Notes: generated by a model not told the origin, from the letters alone. A stretch of DNA of 64,000 nt from Ligustrum vulgare (GCA_963555705.1 OY743190.1:15314491-15378490), one strand, 5' to 3'. Shown: positions 47,621 through 59,276, counted from the stretch's first letter. Translations and numbers: made by a program.

Positions 47621-50600
47621 GAATTTTTTCTGTTTCTGGTATTCCCGTATACGTCCTAATAGATTCGGGTGCCACACATTCATTTATTTCCGACTCATGC
47701 TTAACTAGATTGAATTTAGTGGGTGAAACGACTAGTAGCATGCTTGAAGTAAGCTTACCGTCAGGAGAAATTCTTGATACTAATAGGATAGTCAAGTCTA
47801 TACGAATAGATTTTGACGGGATAGTACTTGAGGCAGACCTGAATATTATTCCGATGAAGGATTTCGACATTATCCTAGGAATGGATTGGCTGAGTTCTAA
47901 CCGTGCCGCGATCATGTGCCATGAGAAAGAAGTAGTATTTCGGAAGAATGGGGATGAGGTGTTCAGATTTTACGGTTCGAAGGTTAAAGTACTTCCTCGC
48001 CTTATCTCGGCTATGCAAGCCGAAAAGCTGATTGCCAAGGGAAACTGTCAGAGTTATCTGGTTAACCTCCAAGGAAAGCCTGCCGAGGAAATCAAATTGG
48101 AGTCAGTGCCAGTTGTGTGTGACTTTCAAGATGTATTTCCAGAAGACCTATCTGGTACTCCGCCTGATAGGCAAGTGGAATTTGCTATTGACCTGGTGCC
48201 AGGAGCTGCCCCTGTTTCGAAAGCCCCGTATCGTATGGCACCGAAAGAATTGCAAGAACTGAAGGTCCAACTGGAAGAATTACTAGAGAAGGGTTTTATT
48301 AGGCCAAGTGTGTCCCCGTGGGGAGCACCTGTGCTATTTGTGAAGAAGAAGGATGGCAGTATGAGAATGTGCATAGACTATCGGGAATTGAACAAGTTGA
48401 CGATAAAGAACAAGTACCCCTTGCCCAGAATCGAAGATTTATTCGATCAACTGAAAGGAGCTGCGGTATTTTCAAAGATGGACTTAAGGTCCGGTTACCA
48501 TCAATTGAAGATCAAGTCTTCGGATATACAAAAGACAGCGTTTAGGACTCGATATGGACACTATGAGTTCACGGTGATGCCATTCGGTCTTACGAACGCG
48601 CCTGCAGTATTTATGGACTTGATGAAGCGGGTTTTCCATCAGTACTTGGATAAGTTCGTCATTGTCTTCATTGACGATATTCTGGTCTATTCTAAAGATC
48701 CACAACAGCACACAGAACATCTGAGAATCGTGTTGGAGACACTACGGGCAGAAAAGCTATTCGCCAAATTTAAGAAATGTGAATTTTGGCTGGAGAAGAT
48801 AGGCTTTCTGGGTCATATTGTTACAATCAATGGCATCGAAGTTGATCCGTCAAAAGTGGAGACAGTGAGTAATTGGACTACGCCAACGAATGCCGGTGAT
48901 GTAAGAAGCTTTTTGGGACTAGCTGGATATTACCGGCGATTTATAGAGGGTTTCTCCAAGATAGCGGGTCCCATGACTCAGTTGACACGAAAGGGGGTAA
49001 AATTCCAGTGGACAGACCAGTGTGAACGAAGCTTCCAGGAATTGAAGAATAGGCTGGTTTCAGCACCAGTGTTAACAGTGCCGGATGGATCTGAAGGTTT
49101 TGTGATATACAGTGATGCCTCGAAACATGGTTTAGGATGTGTGTTAATGCAGAAAGGTAAAGTGATCGCCTATGCTTCGAGACAGTTGAAGCCATATGAG
49201 AAAAACTATCCGACGCATGATCTAGAACTGGCAGCTGTTGTGCACGCTCTTAAGATTGGCGACATTATTTATATGGGAGTAAATGCGAGATTTACACCGA
49301 CCATAAGAGTCTCAAGTATTTCTTCACTCAGAAGGAATTGAACATGAGACAGCGTCGATGGTTGGAACTGGTGAAGGATTATGATTGTACTATTCTTTAC
49401 CACCCGGGTAAGGCTAATAAGGTTGCAGATGCACTAAGCAGGAAAGATGTGGGTCAATTATCAGCTTTGGGAACAGTACAAGAACAGTTGATTCGGGATT
49501 TTCAGAACTTGAGAATTGAAGTAAGAAACCCAGGAATACAAAGTTCTAGCAGATTGACAAATTTGACAGTTAAACCAGATTTGAGAAGCAGAATTGTGAT
49601 GGCTCAGGAAAGTGATAAGTTCTTGGAAAAGATCAAAGCCGAAGTTGGAACTGGCAAGAGAGCAGATTTTGAAATCGGAAGCGATAAGGCACTACTATTC
49701 AAGGGTCGCCTGTGTGTACCGAAAGATGATCAGATCAGGAATGAAATATTGAGGGAAGCCCACTCAGCTCCGTATGCAGCTCACCCAGGAGGAACAAAGA
49801 TGTATCGAGATTTGCGTACCACATTCTGGTGGAGGAATATGAAAGGATGCATTGCCAAGTTTGTCTCACGATGCATGACCTGCCAGCAGGTCAAGGCTGA
49901 ACATCAGAGACCGTCAGGACTGCTAAACCCTTTAGATATTCCGGAATGGAAATGGGAGAAGATTTCCATGGATTTCGTAACAGGTCTACCAAGAACAGTG
50001 AGGGGACATGACGCAATCTGGGTTATTGTAGACCGACTTACAAAGTCAGCCCATTTTCTTCCAGTGCGGATGACTCTCAGTATAGATCACTTGGCTCAGA
50101 CTTATATCAGGGAGATAGTTCGACTTCACGGGGTTCCAGCGTCTATTGTTTCAGATAGGGATCTGAGATTCACTTCGAGATTTTGGAAGAGCCTACACAC
50201 GGCTATGGGGACTAAATTAAATTTTAGTACCGCTTACCACCCGCAGACAGACGGGCAGTCTGAGCGCACCATTCAGACTTTAGAGGATATGCTTAGAGCC
50301 TGTGTTCAGGACCTAAGCGGCAATTGGGAAACTCACTTACCATTGGTGGAATTCGCTTACAATAACAGTTTTCAGGCTACCATTGGTATGGCACCGTTTG
50401 AAGCACTGTATGTGCGAAGATGTCGATCGCCGGTATATTGGGATGAGGTTGGCGAGAGGAAGTTATTGGGTCCCGAATTAATTGAAAAGACCGTATGGGC
50501 TATCGAGAAAATCAGATTACGAATTAAAGCTGCTCAGGACAGACAGAAAAGCTATGCCGATCGGAGGAGGAAAGACTTGGAGTTCGAGATTGGAGAGAAA

Positions 50601-51059
50601 GTATTTTTGAAAATCTCTCCTATGAAGGGCACTATTCGTTTTGGCAAGAAAGGGAAATTAAGGCCTCGATTTATCGGACCTTTTGAAATATTGGAGAAAG
50701 TAGGTAATGTGGCTTATCGTCTAGCATTGCCACCCGAACTCTCGGCTATACACAATGTTTTTCACATCTCTCTGTTGAGAAAGTATGTCCACGATCCCAG
50801 TCACGTGGTGAACTTTCAGTCAATCCCAATTCAAAAGAATCTATATTATGAAGAGGCACCTACGTGCATCATTTATAGAAAAGTCCATGTCTTAAGAAAT
50901 AAAGAAATTGCTCTAGTCAAAGTCCAGTGGGGTAGACATGGTAGCGATGAGGCTACATGGGAGAAAGAAGAAGAAATTCTGGCCAAGTATCCAGATATTT
51001 TAGACCAAGTAAGTTTTAAATTTCGAGGACGAAATTATTTTAAGGTGGTAGGGTTGTAG
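47621..51059 (+). pseudogene. pol: Tekay Pol: protease, RT, RNase H, integrase, chromodomain; one frameshift
   Basis: Copies RNA to DNA and inserts it. Protease: IDSGATHSF at about 47659. [35 protein letters not shown] and the active-site block FIDDILVYS near 48670. RNase [14 protein letters not shown] onward. One T is missing in the run at 49256-49258, ending the frame at 49339-49341. The rest is open from 49338 in another frame. Integrase: His/Cys zinc region (HPGGTK...CMTCQQ), then catalytic Asp in MDFVTGLP, Asp in VSDRDLRF and Glu in DGQSERTIQ. It ends with [16 protein letters not shown] and a chromodomain ([26 protein letters not shown]). The final TAG at 51057 lies inside the 3' LTR. 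Confidence 0.93.
51042..51053 (+). other. Polypurine tract of the Tekay element
   Basis: AAGGTGGTAGGG directly precedes the 3' LTR and primes plus-strand DNA. It overlaps the last codons of pol. Confidence 0.8.
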
Positions 51060-53281
51060 CGACCGGGAATTTTAAATTCTTTATAAAATATTTAGAACTC
51101 TAAGTGCGCGTCGCTACGACTTTTCCATTTAATTTAAAGGAGTATTCGTCTAGCCAATTAAGTGAAATTAAACTTATTTAAAGACTTAGTCTAATTTCAA
51201 TTTTATCAAAAATATTTTAATATCACAGTTTATTTTCAAAAGTCCAAGTATTAATTTTATTAAGTCCCAATTTGAAATATTTTAGTCCAATCCAATTTAT
51301 CGAGTCCAAATGTTTTTTTTTGCTACCAATCATTCAGGCCCATTTAAAAATCCAATAAGTCATCTTTTGACCCAACCTATTCACCAGCTTCTTCCTCCCC
51401 AGGTTTTTCCTTACGCAATCGATACTCGTTTCCAAATTTTTACAAGATTTCCATAAACCAAGATTTTAACCTAAGCTACCATGTTTAACACCTAAATCAA
51501 CTATTAATTTAATCCCCCAACTTCATTATCGAAACCTACGCAGCCGCCTCCAGCAAAGGTACGAGTTCTCTCAATTTCTACCATAGTTGAAACTGGGTGT
51601 CTGCGTTCATCACCATGCCAAACCACCAAACCCAAAACATCACCTCCAACCAAACGACTGCTGACCCAACTCTGTCTCACCCGAAACCTTCATCATCGAG
51701 CATCACCACCGCCACCATCTACTGCCTATACCCAGCCCCAATCGTGCACCAAAAACAACCAAAAAATCCGAGCCCAAACCCTTCCACCACCCAATCAACC
51801 GCCACCTGCAAGTCGAACCACCAGCCACCACCAATCCAACACCCCGAGCCAGACACAAGATCACCACCACCAGTCGCACAACCAAACGCCCCAACCGCAC
51901 ACGGCCAACCATTGTCGCGACCTCATCACCACCACAAACCGCCCCCTGCCCAACTCCCAAATCTGAGCCAAACCCCCAAAAAAATCAAACCCGAAACCAA
52001 ATTAAAAGCAATACCCATAATCTACCTCAACCTACCGGAGTTTTCGTCGCCGGAAAGCCACAAGCACCAAGCTTCACAGGCTCGGTCTGGCCGCGGTTTC
52101 GCACAACCAACCACCCAAAACATCTCTAATTCCCTCAGCTAGCACCAAACCTACCGCCGCCACGTGCAGGGATTTCATCGCCGTCGTCGACGGCTGCGTG
52201 AAACGAAAGAGAGGGGCTTAGCCCTCTCCGTCGTCGCCTCGGTCTCTCTCTCTCTCTCTAAGGCTCTGTGTAACGAAATAGAGAGAGGGAGGAATGAGGG
52301 ATGATGTTTTATAAAAATTAAGTTTTCAAATATCCGTTTCAGCCCCCCCAGTTTTGAAAACAGCTATTTCAGCCCTTGTAATTCAAAATTATTCTGTTCA
52401 GTTTCAATATGTAACAATTTGGTCCCTGCAGTTCTTAACTATTTCAATCAGCCCTTATTTTTGTAAAAGTCTACTTCAGTCCCTAAATTTTAAATTCAAT
52501 TCTCTTAAAATTCCATTAGATCCTTATATCTTATTTATTTTAATCACTTTAAATTCAAGTTTCAAAAATACTAATTTAAGTAATTTTTCTTGGCTAGACG
52601 AATCATTTGGAGAATTAAGAGATTGACGTACTTCCCGCTCCAATTTTTGAGAACTTGTAACGTTAAAGGTAGACTCGCCCCCACTAATTGATTTATATTA
52701 TAATTGCATGTGATTATGTGGATTTGTGTGATTTTATATGCTTTATTGCATGAGAAAAGAAAAGAATATCTCGTATGAGATAATTTGAGAATTTATGTTA
52801 TGCACGTCATAACTTATCTGCTAGCATGATTTAAGAAAAGAATGTTTCATTTGTGTTCACTATGTGATGCCTATGAATAAGAAAAGAATATCACTACATT
52901 ATTTGCATGATTACTTGTCCAATTATCTTGTAGATTAATTATTGGAGTTGAGTCTACTGAGTATTTCATTTTGAAATGCTCAACCCGTTGTTTTAACAAA
53001 TTTGCAGATTTCGGTGACGGAGGCGAGTGATGGGCAATGGCGAAGAATATAATTTGGATATCATTTTTTGAAAGTCGTGGATTTCGAAATAAACAATTTC
53101 ATTTTATCAAGAATTTTCATTTTAAATAAGTTTGTAAGAATTATTCTATTTAATTTGGAATTATCGCTAAACTTTGATTTATTAAATGTGATATTTAATA
53201 TTTAGTCATTTTTCGCAATAAAGTTTATTCCAGAATTTAGAAAAGTGACGTTCCGGGCTCCACGGAACTCGGGGCGTTACA
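51055..53281 (+). repeat. 3' LTR of the Tekay element
   Basis: 2227 bp. Differences from the 5' LTR seen by eye: A/C near 51417, one base deleted near 51877, C/T near 52021, two bases added in the CT run near 52255, G/A near 52408 and C/T near 53213. Confidence 0.95.
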
Positions 53282-53819
53282 AATCTGGCATGGAAAAAAT
53301 TTTCCTTGGTCCTACATCACAAGCCCATTTTCAAGGATTTTGTGGAAAATATTTTTTCTTGGTTTGGTTAAGAAAAGATTTTCCATGTTACATGAAAAAT
53401 TATTTTCGACACGTTTAATCAACTTTGTTGTTGTTAATTGACTTATTTTATTTCCAAAAAATAACATTATCATCATCAAGTACAAATATATTTAAAAAGT
53501 AAAAAAAAAAATTTTTTTTATTAAAATAGCAAAAAATTACTTTATTTTCCATGAAAAATAATGTCAATCAAACAACAAAAGTTGGAAAATTTCCTACTTT
53601 TTCCACCTAGAAAATTAAATCAATCAAACACATTAAACTTCTAATTCCCAGGAATTCAATTCCCTAGAATTCGTTTTCTTTCCACCTAAATTTCACCCTC
53701 GCTATCAAACGGACCCTAAGTGAAGGCAATATGTCATTATGCATGTTTTACGATTTTCCTTTACTGAAGTTGATCTACTTGGAAATTTGGATGGATATTG
53801 TTTGCCTCAATTTTTTAAA

Positions 53820-53975
53820 ACAAAATTTATTCAATTCTCAATCTCAACCATCTATCTTAATCAAACATACCATTTTTTTATTTTTTAAATATTTTTAACC
53901 ACACATTCTCCCAAAAATACTATTCAAAACCACAATTTTTTCCAAAATTGAGGGCCAAACACACACCTTGTAACA
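53820..53975. repeat. MITE-like fragment related to 17755, 18035 and 40205
   Basis: It contains inverse-oriented versions of the shared words (ACCACACATTCTC, CAAAACCACAATTTTT) and ends near GGGCCAAACACACACC. It is a low-similarity family with no clear target duplication. Confidence 0.4.
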
Positions 53976-54039
53976 CCATTTTTAGGTATCTTACCTATTC
54001 TCACAACTTTTTCCGTTGTATTCTCATTTTTATCGTTCA

Positions 54040-54154
54040 TTAATTAGTGAGACCATAGAAGAAGAAACGTGGGAACAAAAAGAAATGAGGATAAAATATT
54101 CAAAACTATTTTCGTAGGTAATTTCATGGACGAAATTATTTTAAGGGGTTGGAT
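54040..54154 (+). pseudogene. Chromodomain end and purine tract of a second chromovirus
   Basis: ETIEEETWEQKEMRIKYSKLF followed by TAG (54108-54110) is the end of a chromovirus chromodomain (the E-E-A-T-W-E motif). The ATGGACGAAATTATTTTAAGG text and a purine tract (AAGGGGTTGGA) follow. Compare 51020-51054 of the intact element. Everything upstream of the chromodomain is lost. Confidence 0.75.
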
Positions 54155-54900
54155 TGTAACGCCCAGTATAATTTGTGATGTCATAATGCGTGAAGAAAGT
54201 GAAATCTTATTTTAATCTAAGAATTTTGTGATACTAGGAAAAGACGTGAAAAATTCTTATTTTCGGGACATGCGTTCTTCTAGTTTCAATGTCCTTTTTT
54301 ACCATTCGAAGTGTCTAGTTTTCACCTTTCGAAGTGTCTAGCTAGTAGTATCCGAACAAACTTTATGATGGCATTTTGAGTTTAATATTTTGATGTTCAG
54401 ATAACCCTTGAGAATTTTTGGGATAAATAATGATTTTCGAAAAGTTAGTTTAACATAGCCAATTCCGCGAGATCATTTCTCTTCGTATGGTAAACGTTTT
54501 TTCACATCGTTGACATTGTTGAAAACTAAGTCGCATGGGCTTGGAAATAGTATCAAGTTTATCTTTTGACGACCACATTTGATGTCTTGAAATTCACACC
54601 AAACATGGCTGCATTGAATGGAATATTACTTGATAAATTAAATGGTTTTGGGGAGAAAATCACTGGGTCACTTGCCTCATAATGATGTTAAGAGGGCGTG
54701 ATCATGTTTTCATTTAAGCCAAAAAAAAAAAAGTATAAAAGAATCTTTGCCCATACAATTACTCTAACAGTAATTTGAATAGAAACCATAGTATAAGACG
54801 CTCTGATTAATGAAAGATTTATTCAGTTTTTTTAAAAAGAGTAAAGTGCGACTAAACGATGATATCAAACTTTAAATTTTTGTGAGCATAAGTGAGCCGA
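54155..54900 (+). repeat. Truncated LTR of the second chromovirus
   Basis: It begins TGTAACGCCCAGTATAA directly after the purine tract. No matching GTTACA end is visible before the promoter fragment at about 54930, so the 3' part is missing and the right limit is approximate. No gene is present. Confidence 0.5.
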
Positions 54901-54933
54901 GGCCAATAAGCGACAAATTTCATGCATCAGTGT

Positions 54934-54984
54934 CGCTTAACTCACCGCCAAAACACACACCCAACCTCATTGCCTAAATATAAG
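54934..54984 (+). promoter_or_regulatory. Duplicated promoter of the cell-wall gene, copy 3, orphaned
   Basis: CGCTTAACTCACCGCCAAAAC, CACCCAACCTCATTGCC and a TATA box (AAATATAAG) match the copies ending at 39117 and 41820. It is cut immediately after the TATA box by the LTR that starts at 54985. No gene body follows. Confidence 0.72.
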
Positions 54985-55867
54985 TGTCACAACCCGTCCT
55001 AAATCATCATACTGGACCTGAAACGTGACGTGCGCCGACAACAGGTGCCAACTAGATATTGTACCCACCCCCAAGGCAACCTTGACTTTTCTTATCTTTC
55101 AGATTCCCCTTTTTAAATAGATTTGATCCAGATGAAATTATAAAAATTTTGACAGAGTCTTCCCTATATTATTGGCATAACCAACCTGTAATTCAACGTC
55201 AAATCCTCAACAATCATGCACAATAACCATAAAGACTTCCCAAAGCTTCTAAACATAACATTAATGTAATAACATAATTGAAATTCTTAGTCAATTCTTT
55301 TAATATATATACAACCCATATTACATAATCACCAAGCCTATTACCGACAAGGTCACAAAAGAATATCACAGCCTATATCATGAGCCCAAAAGATAACTTC
55401 TAAATACCATATCAGAATAAACCATAGAAATACCTACTTTTTAAGCTTGTCTGGAGGCAATGGCTCTATCCACGCTGCTCAAAGTCTGTAACTTTTTCCT
55501 ATAAGGAAGAGATAGGGAAAACGTGAGCTTGTAACTCCGTGAATGGAGTTTTTGAAAAAAAATTCTTTTATAAATCATTTTTGAAAACATAATTTATTTA
55601 ATAAGCTTTTGCAACTTTAAATCATACACCTTAAAAATAATCATAAAGATCGTAAACTGATCATTTGTGGCATAACTAATAAGCTGAAATCTGGCATAAC
55701 TGATGAACTGTAATATATAAGAAAATCACACCAAATGTACCAAACTAAATCATCTGCTACATCTGAAATTTGCATCTAATCATATGCTGAGCACCTCCGT
55801 ACCCAACTCAAAACCCCTCTGGGTACAAAAGTGGGTCTCAAAGACTTCATATATACACTCTTACACA

Positions 55868-56202
55868 TAGCGTTGGCAACGGGGCGGATTGGGCCCCGAT
55901 CCGCCCCGTTATCCGTCATTTTTCGGGTCGGGGTGGAACGGCCTCCCGATCCGCGACAAAATTTTTTTATTTTATTTTTTTAATTTTTTTTATATATAAT
56001 TTAAAGTAAATCTTTTTTTAAAAAAATTAAAAATTTATTTTTTTATTATTTTTCTGTTTTTTTAATTAATCGAGGCGGATCGGTCCCGATCTGCCCCGAT
56101 CTGTTTATCCGCCCCGCCCTGTCGATCCGTGGATCGGCATTTTTTCTGATCGGATCGGGTCGGTGGATCAGTGGAGTGGATCGAATTTTTTTACCATCTC
56201 TA
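55868..56202. mobile_element. hAT-type MITE, G+C-rich ends, 8-bp TSD
   Basis: 335 bp. CTTACACA is duplicated at 55860-55867 and 56203-56210. The ends TAGCGTTGGCAACGGGG and, inverse from the right, TAGAGATGGTAAAAAAATT follow the hAT pattern (TAGxGxTGGxAA). Flanking blocks are rich in GGCGGATCGGGxC words and their inverses; the core is pure A/T. No transposase. Confidence 0.88.
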
Positions 56203-56381
56203 CTTACACACGGGCCATAGGCCCCCTCCGTACATAAGAGTGGATCTTAAGATCCTCTGAACACGGGCCATAGGCTCTCTCCATGACAGAGCCTTAAGAT
56301 TCTCAAATAACATCCGCTAGTACACGGGCCCAATGCTCCCTCCATTCAGTAACACAAGAACAGATAACCACATCGGGTATT

Positions 56382-57268
56382 TGATGAGAACCCGGGAGGG
56401 GGTCCTCGTCGTAGCTCGCGGAATAACACTTGGAAAGTTCCGAATCCAGGTTGGAACGGACGATAACAATGCAACCCGACCTCACGACGCAAGAACCATG
56501 GGTATATTAAACCCAAGACCCGTTACGATGCGGAGATAAGAACCACAAAGGGGGAACGCCACAAGGAATGTCCAGATCCTTGATAAGTTCAATTGTTTTG
56601 AACGCCACAAGATTTGAATCTTGATAAGTTCGATTTGTTGAAAGGGAAAATCCTCACCTTTAGAGAGAGTAAAAACACTCAATAATTTTATTCGTCAAAA
56701 GTATTCTCTTTTTACATTGAATGGAAAAGCATATAAATAGGCAAAATAAACCATAATCGCTAACTGACTCTTAATAGAATTCTAATTAGGATAAAATAGC
56801 TAAAATAACTAAAATAACCAAAATTAGAAAAAAAAATTAAAAACCAATAAAGGAAATACAAATCTACTGAAATACTAAAATCCCGAAAAATCTTATTTGC
56901 ACCGCTTACGGCCGTAAAAGTCGGACTTACGGCCGTAAGTCCTTCTCTGATCAAAATGTCACCATATTAGTTACGGCCGTGAAGATTGATGTTACGGCCG
57001 TAAATCTCCTTCTGAACAATAATACCAATTTTCATTTCCGGCCGTGAGGAATGTGATGCGGCCGTGAAATCCATAAGTTACGGCCGTGAGAAACAATGTT
57101 ACGGCCGTAACGCATCTTCTGCCCAATTTTCTGATTTTCTGATCCGTTGACGTGATTTGAATCTCGACTCGAGCCCAACACGAAACTTGTTCATTTTTCC
57201 ATGTAGAATATTGTTGAATTGCCCGTATCTTGATTTCTCATTTTTGACGCCTTTTCCGGATCACATCA
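56382..57268 (-). repeat. 3' LTR (left) of the 4.1-kb element
   Basis: 887 bp with eight palindrome sites between about 56905 and 57110, mostly intact TTACGGCCGTAA or TTACGGCCGTGA. Plus-strand ends are TGATGAGAACCC and GGATCACATCA. Confidence 0.88.
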
Positions 57269-57539
57269 TCCTCTCTTCCTTTAAGATGATTCGTCCCGAA
57301 TCATAACATTGTTCTAAGCTTCTTTTCCGGATCACATCATCCCCTCTTCCTTTAAGATGATTCGTCCCGAATCATAAAGCTGTTCTTGGCTTGCTCACTT
57401 GGTTTAGCAACGAACCTTCTTCGTACAAGCAATGTTTGATCTTTGATGTTCTCCAAACCTGCTTGACTTCTTGTTTTTGCTTGAATTATAGATTTTCCCG
57501 TCAAGCCCACCTTGATTCGTACCATTCCCTCCTTCTTTA

Positions 57540-57865
57540 GGATGATTCGTCCCGAATCATGGTGTTGTTCTTGAAAAATCAAACTGTACCTCCTGGATCA
57601 AACGGAAAATTGTCGATTCCCTGACATGTATACAATAAATGATGCTCCTCCAATTTGTAGACAAGAAGGTATTGAAACACGAGGGGAATTGACCAAGGTT
57701 GATGTAAATCAAAATTCCATGCACAATAAACCTGCAAGAAAGATTTAAAAAAAATGGGGAGGGAAATGTTAGCGTCTTCATGCACAAGGTATGGATCCTT
57801 GTACTCATGATAAAAAACCTACACAACTTTTTTTCCCACCACAAGGCCCTTCTCGCCGCCTCCAA
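57540..57865 (-). pseudogene. Conserved FDPGG tail of the element protein
   Basis: In shifting minus-strand frames this reads THTLCMKTLTFPSPFF and then, in the neighbouring frame, FPFDPGGTV, ending beside ATGATTCGGGACGAATCAT and the purine tract. It corresponds to the tail at 10760-11026 and 16790-17070. Frame changes between the blocks show decay. Confidence 0.5.
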
Positions 57866-58583
57866 AAGTCAATATACTTTCTTGCTCATTATCTTCTTTT
57901 TTCTCAACCACTTCTTCTAATTTTTCACATTCAACCACCTCTTCAATATTTTTATTGAAAAATTCAACATTCAAATGTTGAACTTCTACCCCAACTTCCA
58001 ATTCATTCCTATCATTGTCAACAATGTTATTTTCAATCTCCTCTTCCACAATTTTATTCTGTACTTCAAGACTCGGAGTTTGATCAACTACTTCAATTTC
58101 TTTTTTTGCACACTCAACCTCCACTTCTAAATTTATGGGCTCAATCACCTCTCCTAATTTCTCATACTTTTGCTCATGCACCTCCTCATAAATAATTTTA
58201 TCTTCTAACTCGTTCCTCAAGTCTCCCTCCTTCTTCTTAACAATCATATCCAAAGGCTTTTCTTGTAATTTAACTACTTCCTCTCTTCCCCTTTCTCTCT
58301 CTTGCAACTCGGCTAACTTTTTTCTAGCCTCTTGTGCCTTTATCTCTTCATTTAACTGTATTAATTTCTTGGCCATCTCCCTGAATTCATCCTTCATACT
58401 CCATTCATCATCTCCGAAGTTTCTTTGATCATTCCTCTTTTCTCGCAACACTTTCTCTTCAAGTATTTGTTCCGGGGTTAACGGCATAAGCTTAATACTT
58501 TTCCCATCCTTAACAAATTTATATATATTCCTGCGCTTATCATAGACTGCTTTCCTCTCATGCTTCCACGATCTACTCAACAA
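57819..58583 (-). pseudogene. Protease-end and acidic coiled-coil ORF of the 4.1-kb element
   Basis: 254 codons, opening at a non-ATG codon. It begins SWKHERKAVYDKRRNIYKFVKDGKS, the C-terminal end of the same degenerate retropepsin seen at 16080. PLTPEQILEEKVLREK, a basic coiled coil (QLNEEIKAQEARKKLAEL) and a long acidic part follow. The acidic part has EVVDQTPSLEV and repeated VEVE/EEV words. Function unknown. It shows that the acidic domain follows the protease remnant directly, where RT would be expected. Confidence 0.6.
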
Positions 58584-58886
58584 GATGTCACACGATTGTT
58601 TTTCTTATCAAAAGTGTTTTTCTTATTCTATTGTTTTCCAAATCCTGTCCCGTTTGTTTTGTTGCGTTCGTATCGAATTTTTGGATTTTATTAAAAAAAA
58701 AAAAAAAAAAAATTTTTAGTTAATTCCGAAAATTCATCATAATTCAAAAAAAAAAAAAAAAAAAAAAAGTCACTCCTAAATTCAAGATCCACTTTCTTGA
58801 ATTTCCTTAATTGATATTCCTTGCCTTCCAAGTCAAAATTAAAATTCATTATTAGTCCTGGTGTCTAACTATTATTCCATTCCACA

Positions 58887-59276
58887 ATGTCCAAATTTCA
58901 CGAAATCTCATCATCTAGGAAAGATAACCATCAATCTTCTCTGCTTGTCATGATGGAGAAACGGTTTGAGGAGTTAGCTACAAAATTGGAAGCGAATTTT
59001 GATGCGAAATTAGATGCGAAGTTTGGGAAGGTTAAGAACACAGTAGATATGCATAGTGCAGAACTTGCTCAACGGCGTGAAAGGGAATATAGGCGTAACC
59101 ATAAACCTAGGGTTGTGATTGGAGTTGATTGGGATGAAGAGATTAATGCGAGGGCGCTCTTGAAGAGTCGAACAGAAATTTTTGAGGAAAGGATGATGTA
59201 TGAACGGAAGGCTAGAAAAGAAGCTAAGTTAAGAAAGAGGGAGAGTGAAAAGGAGGATGAAGCTAAATTACAATAG
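58887..59276 (+). pseudogene. Gag-like head ORF of the 4.1-kb element, in the inverted segment
   Basis: 129 aa from ATG 58887. It has MMEKRFEELATKLEANFDAKL, VDMHSAELAQRREREYRRNHK and GVDWDEEINARALL. It is nearly the same as 9943-10290 but stays in frame through the KRESEKEDEAKLQ stretch to a TAG at 59274. Beyond the stop the frame continues as acidic sequence to about 59455. Highly charged coiled coil; probably gag-derived. Confidence 0.6.

Larger units (their letters stand above)
43179..53281 (+). mobile_element. Near-intact Tekay-type chromovirus (Ty3/gypsy), TSD AATCT
   Basis: 10.1 kb. LTRs are at 43179-45404 and 51055-53281, with AATCT at 43174-43178 and 53282-53286. The primer site is at 45408. 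Reading order is an extra ORF, gag, protease, RT, RNase H, integrase and chromodomain, then a purine tract (AAGGTGGTAGGG). By eye the LTRs differ by about four substitutions and two small indels in 2.2 kb, so the insertion is very recent. Long LTRs, the C-terminal chromodomain and the sequence style point to the Tekay/Del clade. One base is missing in RNase H, so this copy probably cannot make its own integrase. Confidence 0.93.
43092..53716. mobile_element. Harbinger-type MITE split by the Tekay insertion
   Basis: Left part 43092-43178 and right part 53282-53716, about 520 bp when joined. The terminal repeats are GGGTCCGTTTGAT and its exact inverse ATCAAACGGACCC, flanked by TAA at 43089-43091 and 53717-53719. 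It is non-coding, with AT-rich inner sequence containing TTTTCCATGGAAAA-like inverse words. TAA targets and TIR type fit Tourist-like PIF/Harbinger MITEs. An inverted partial copy is at 39118. Confidence 0.85.
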
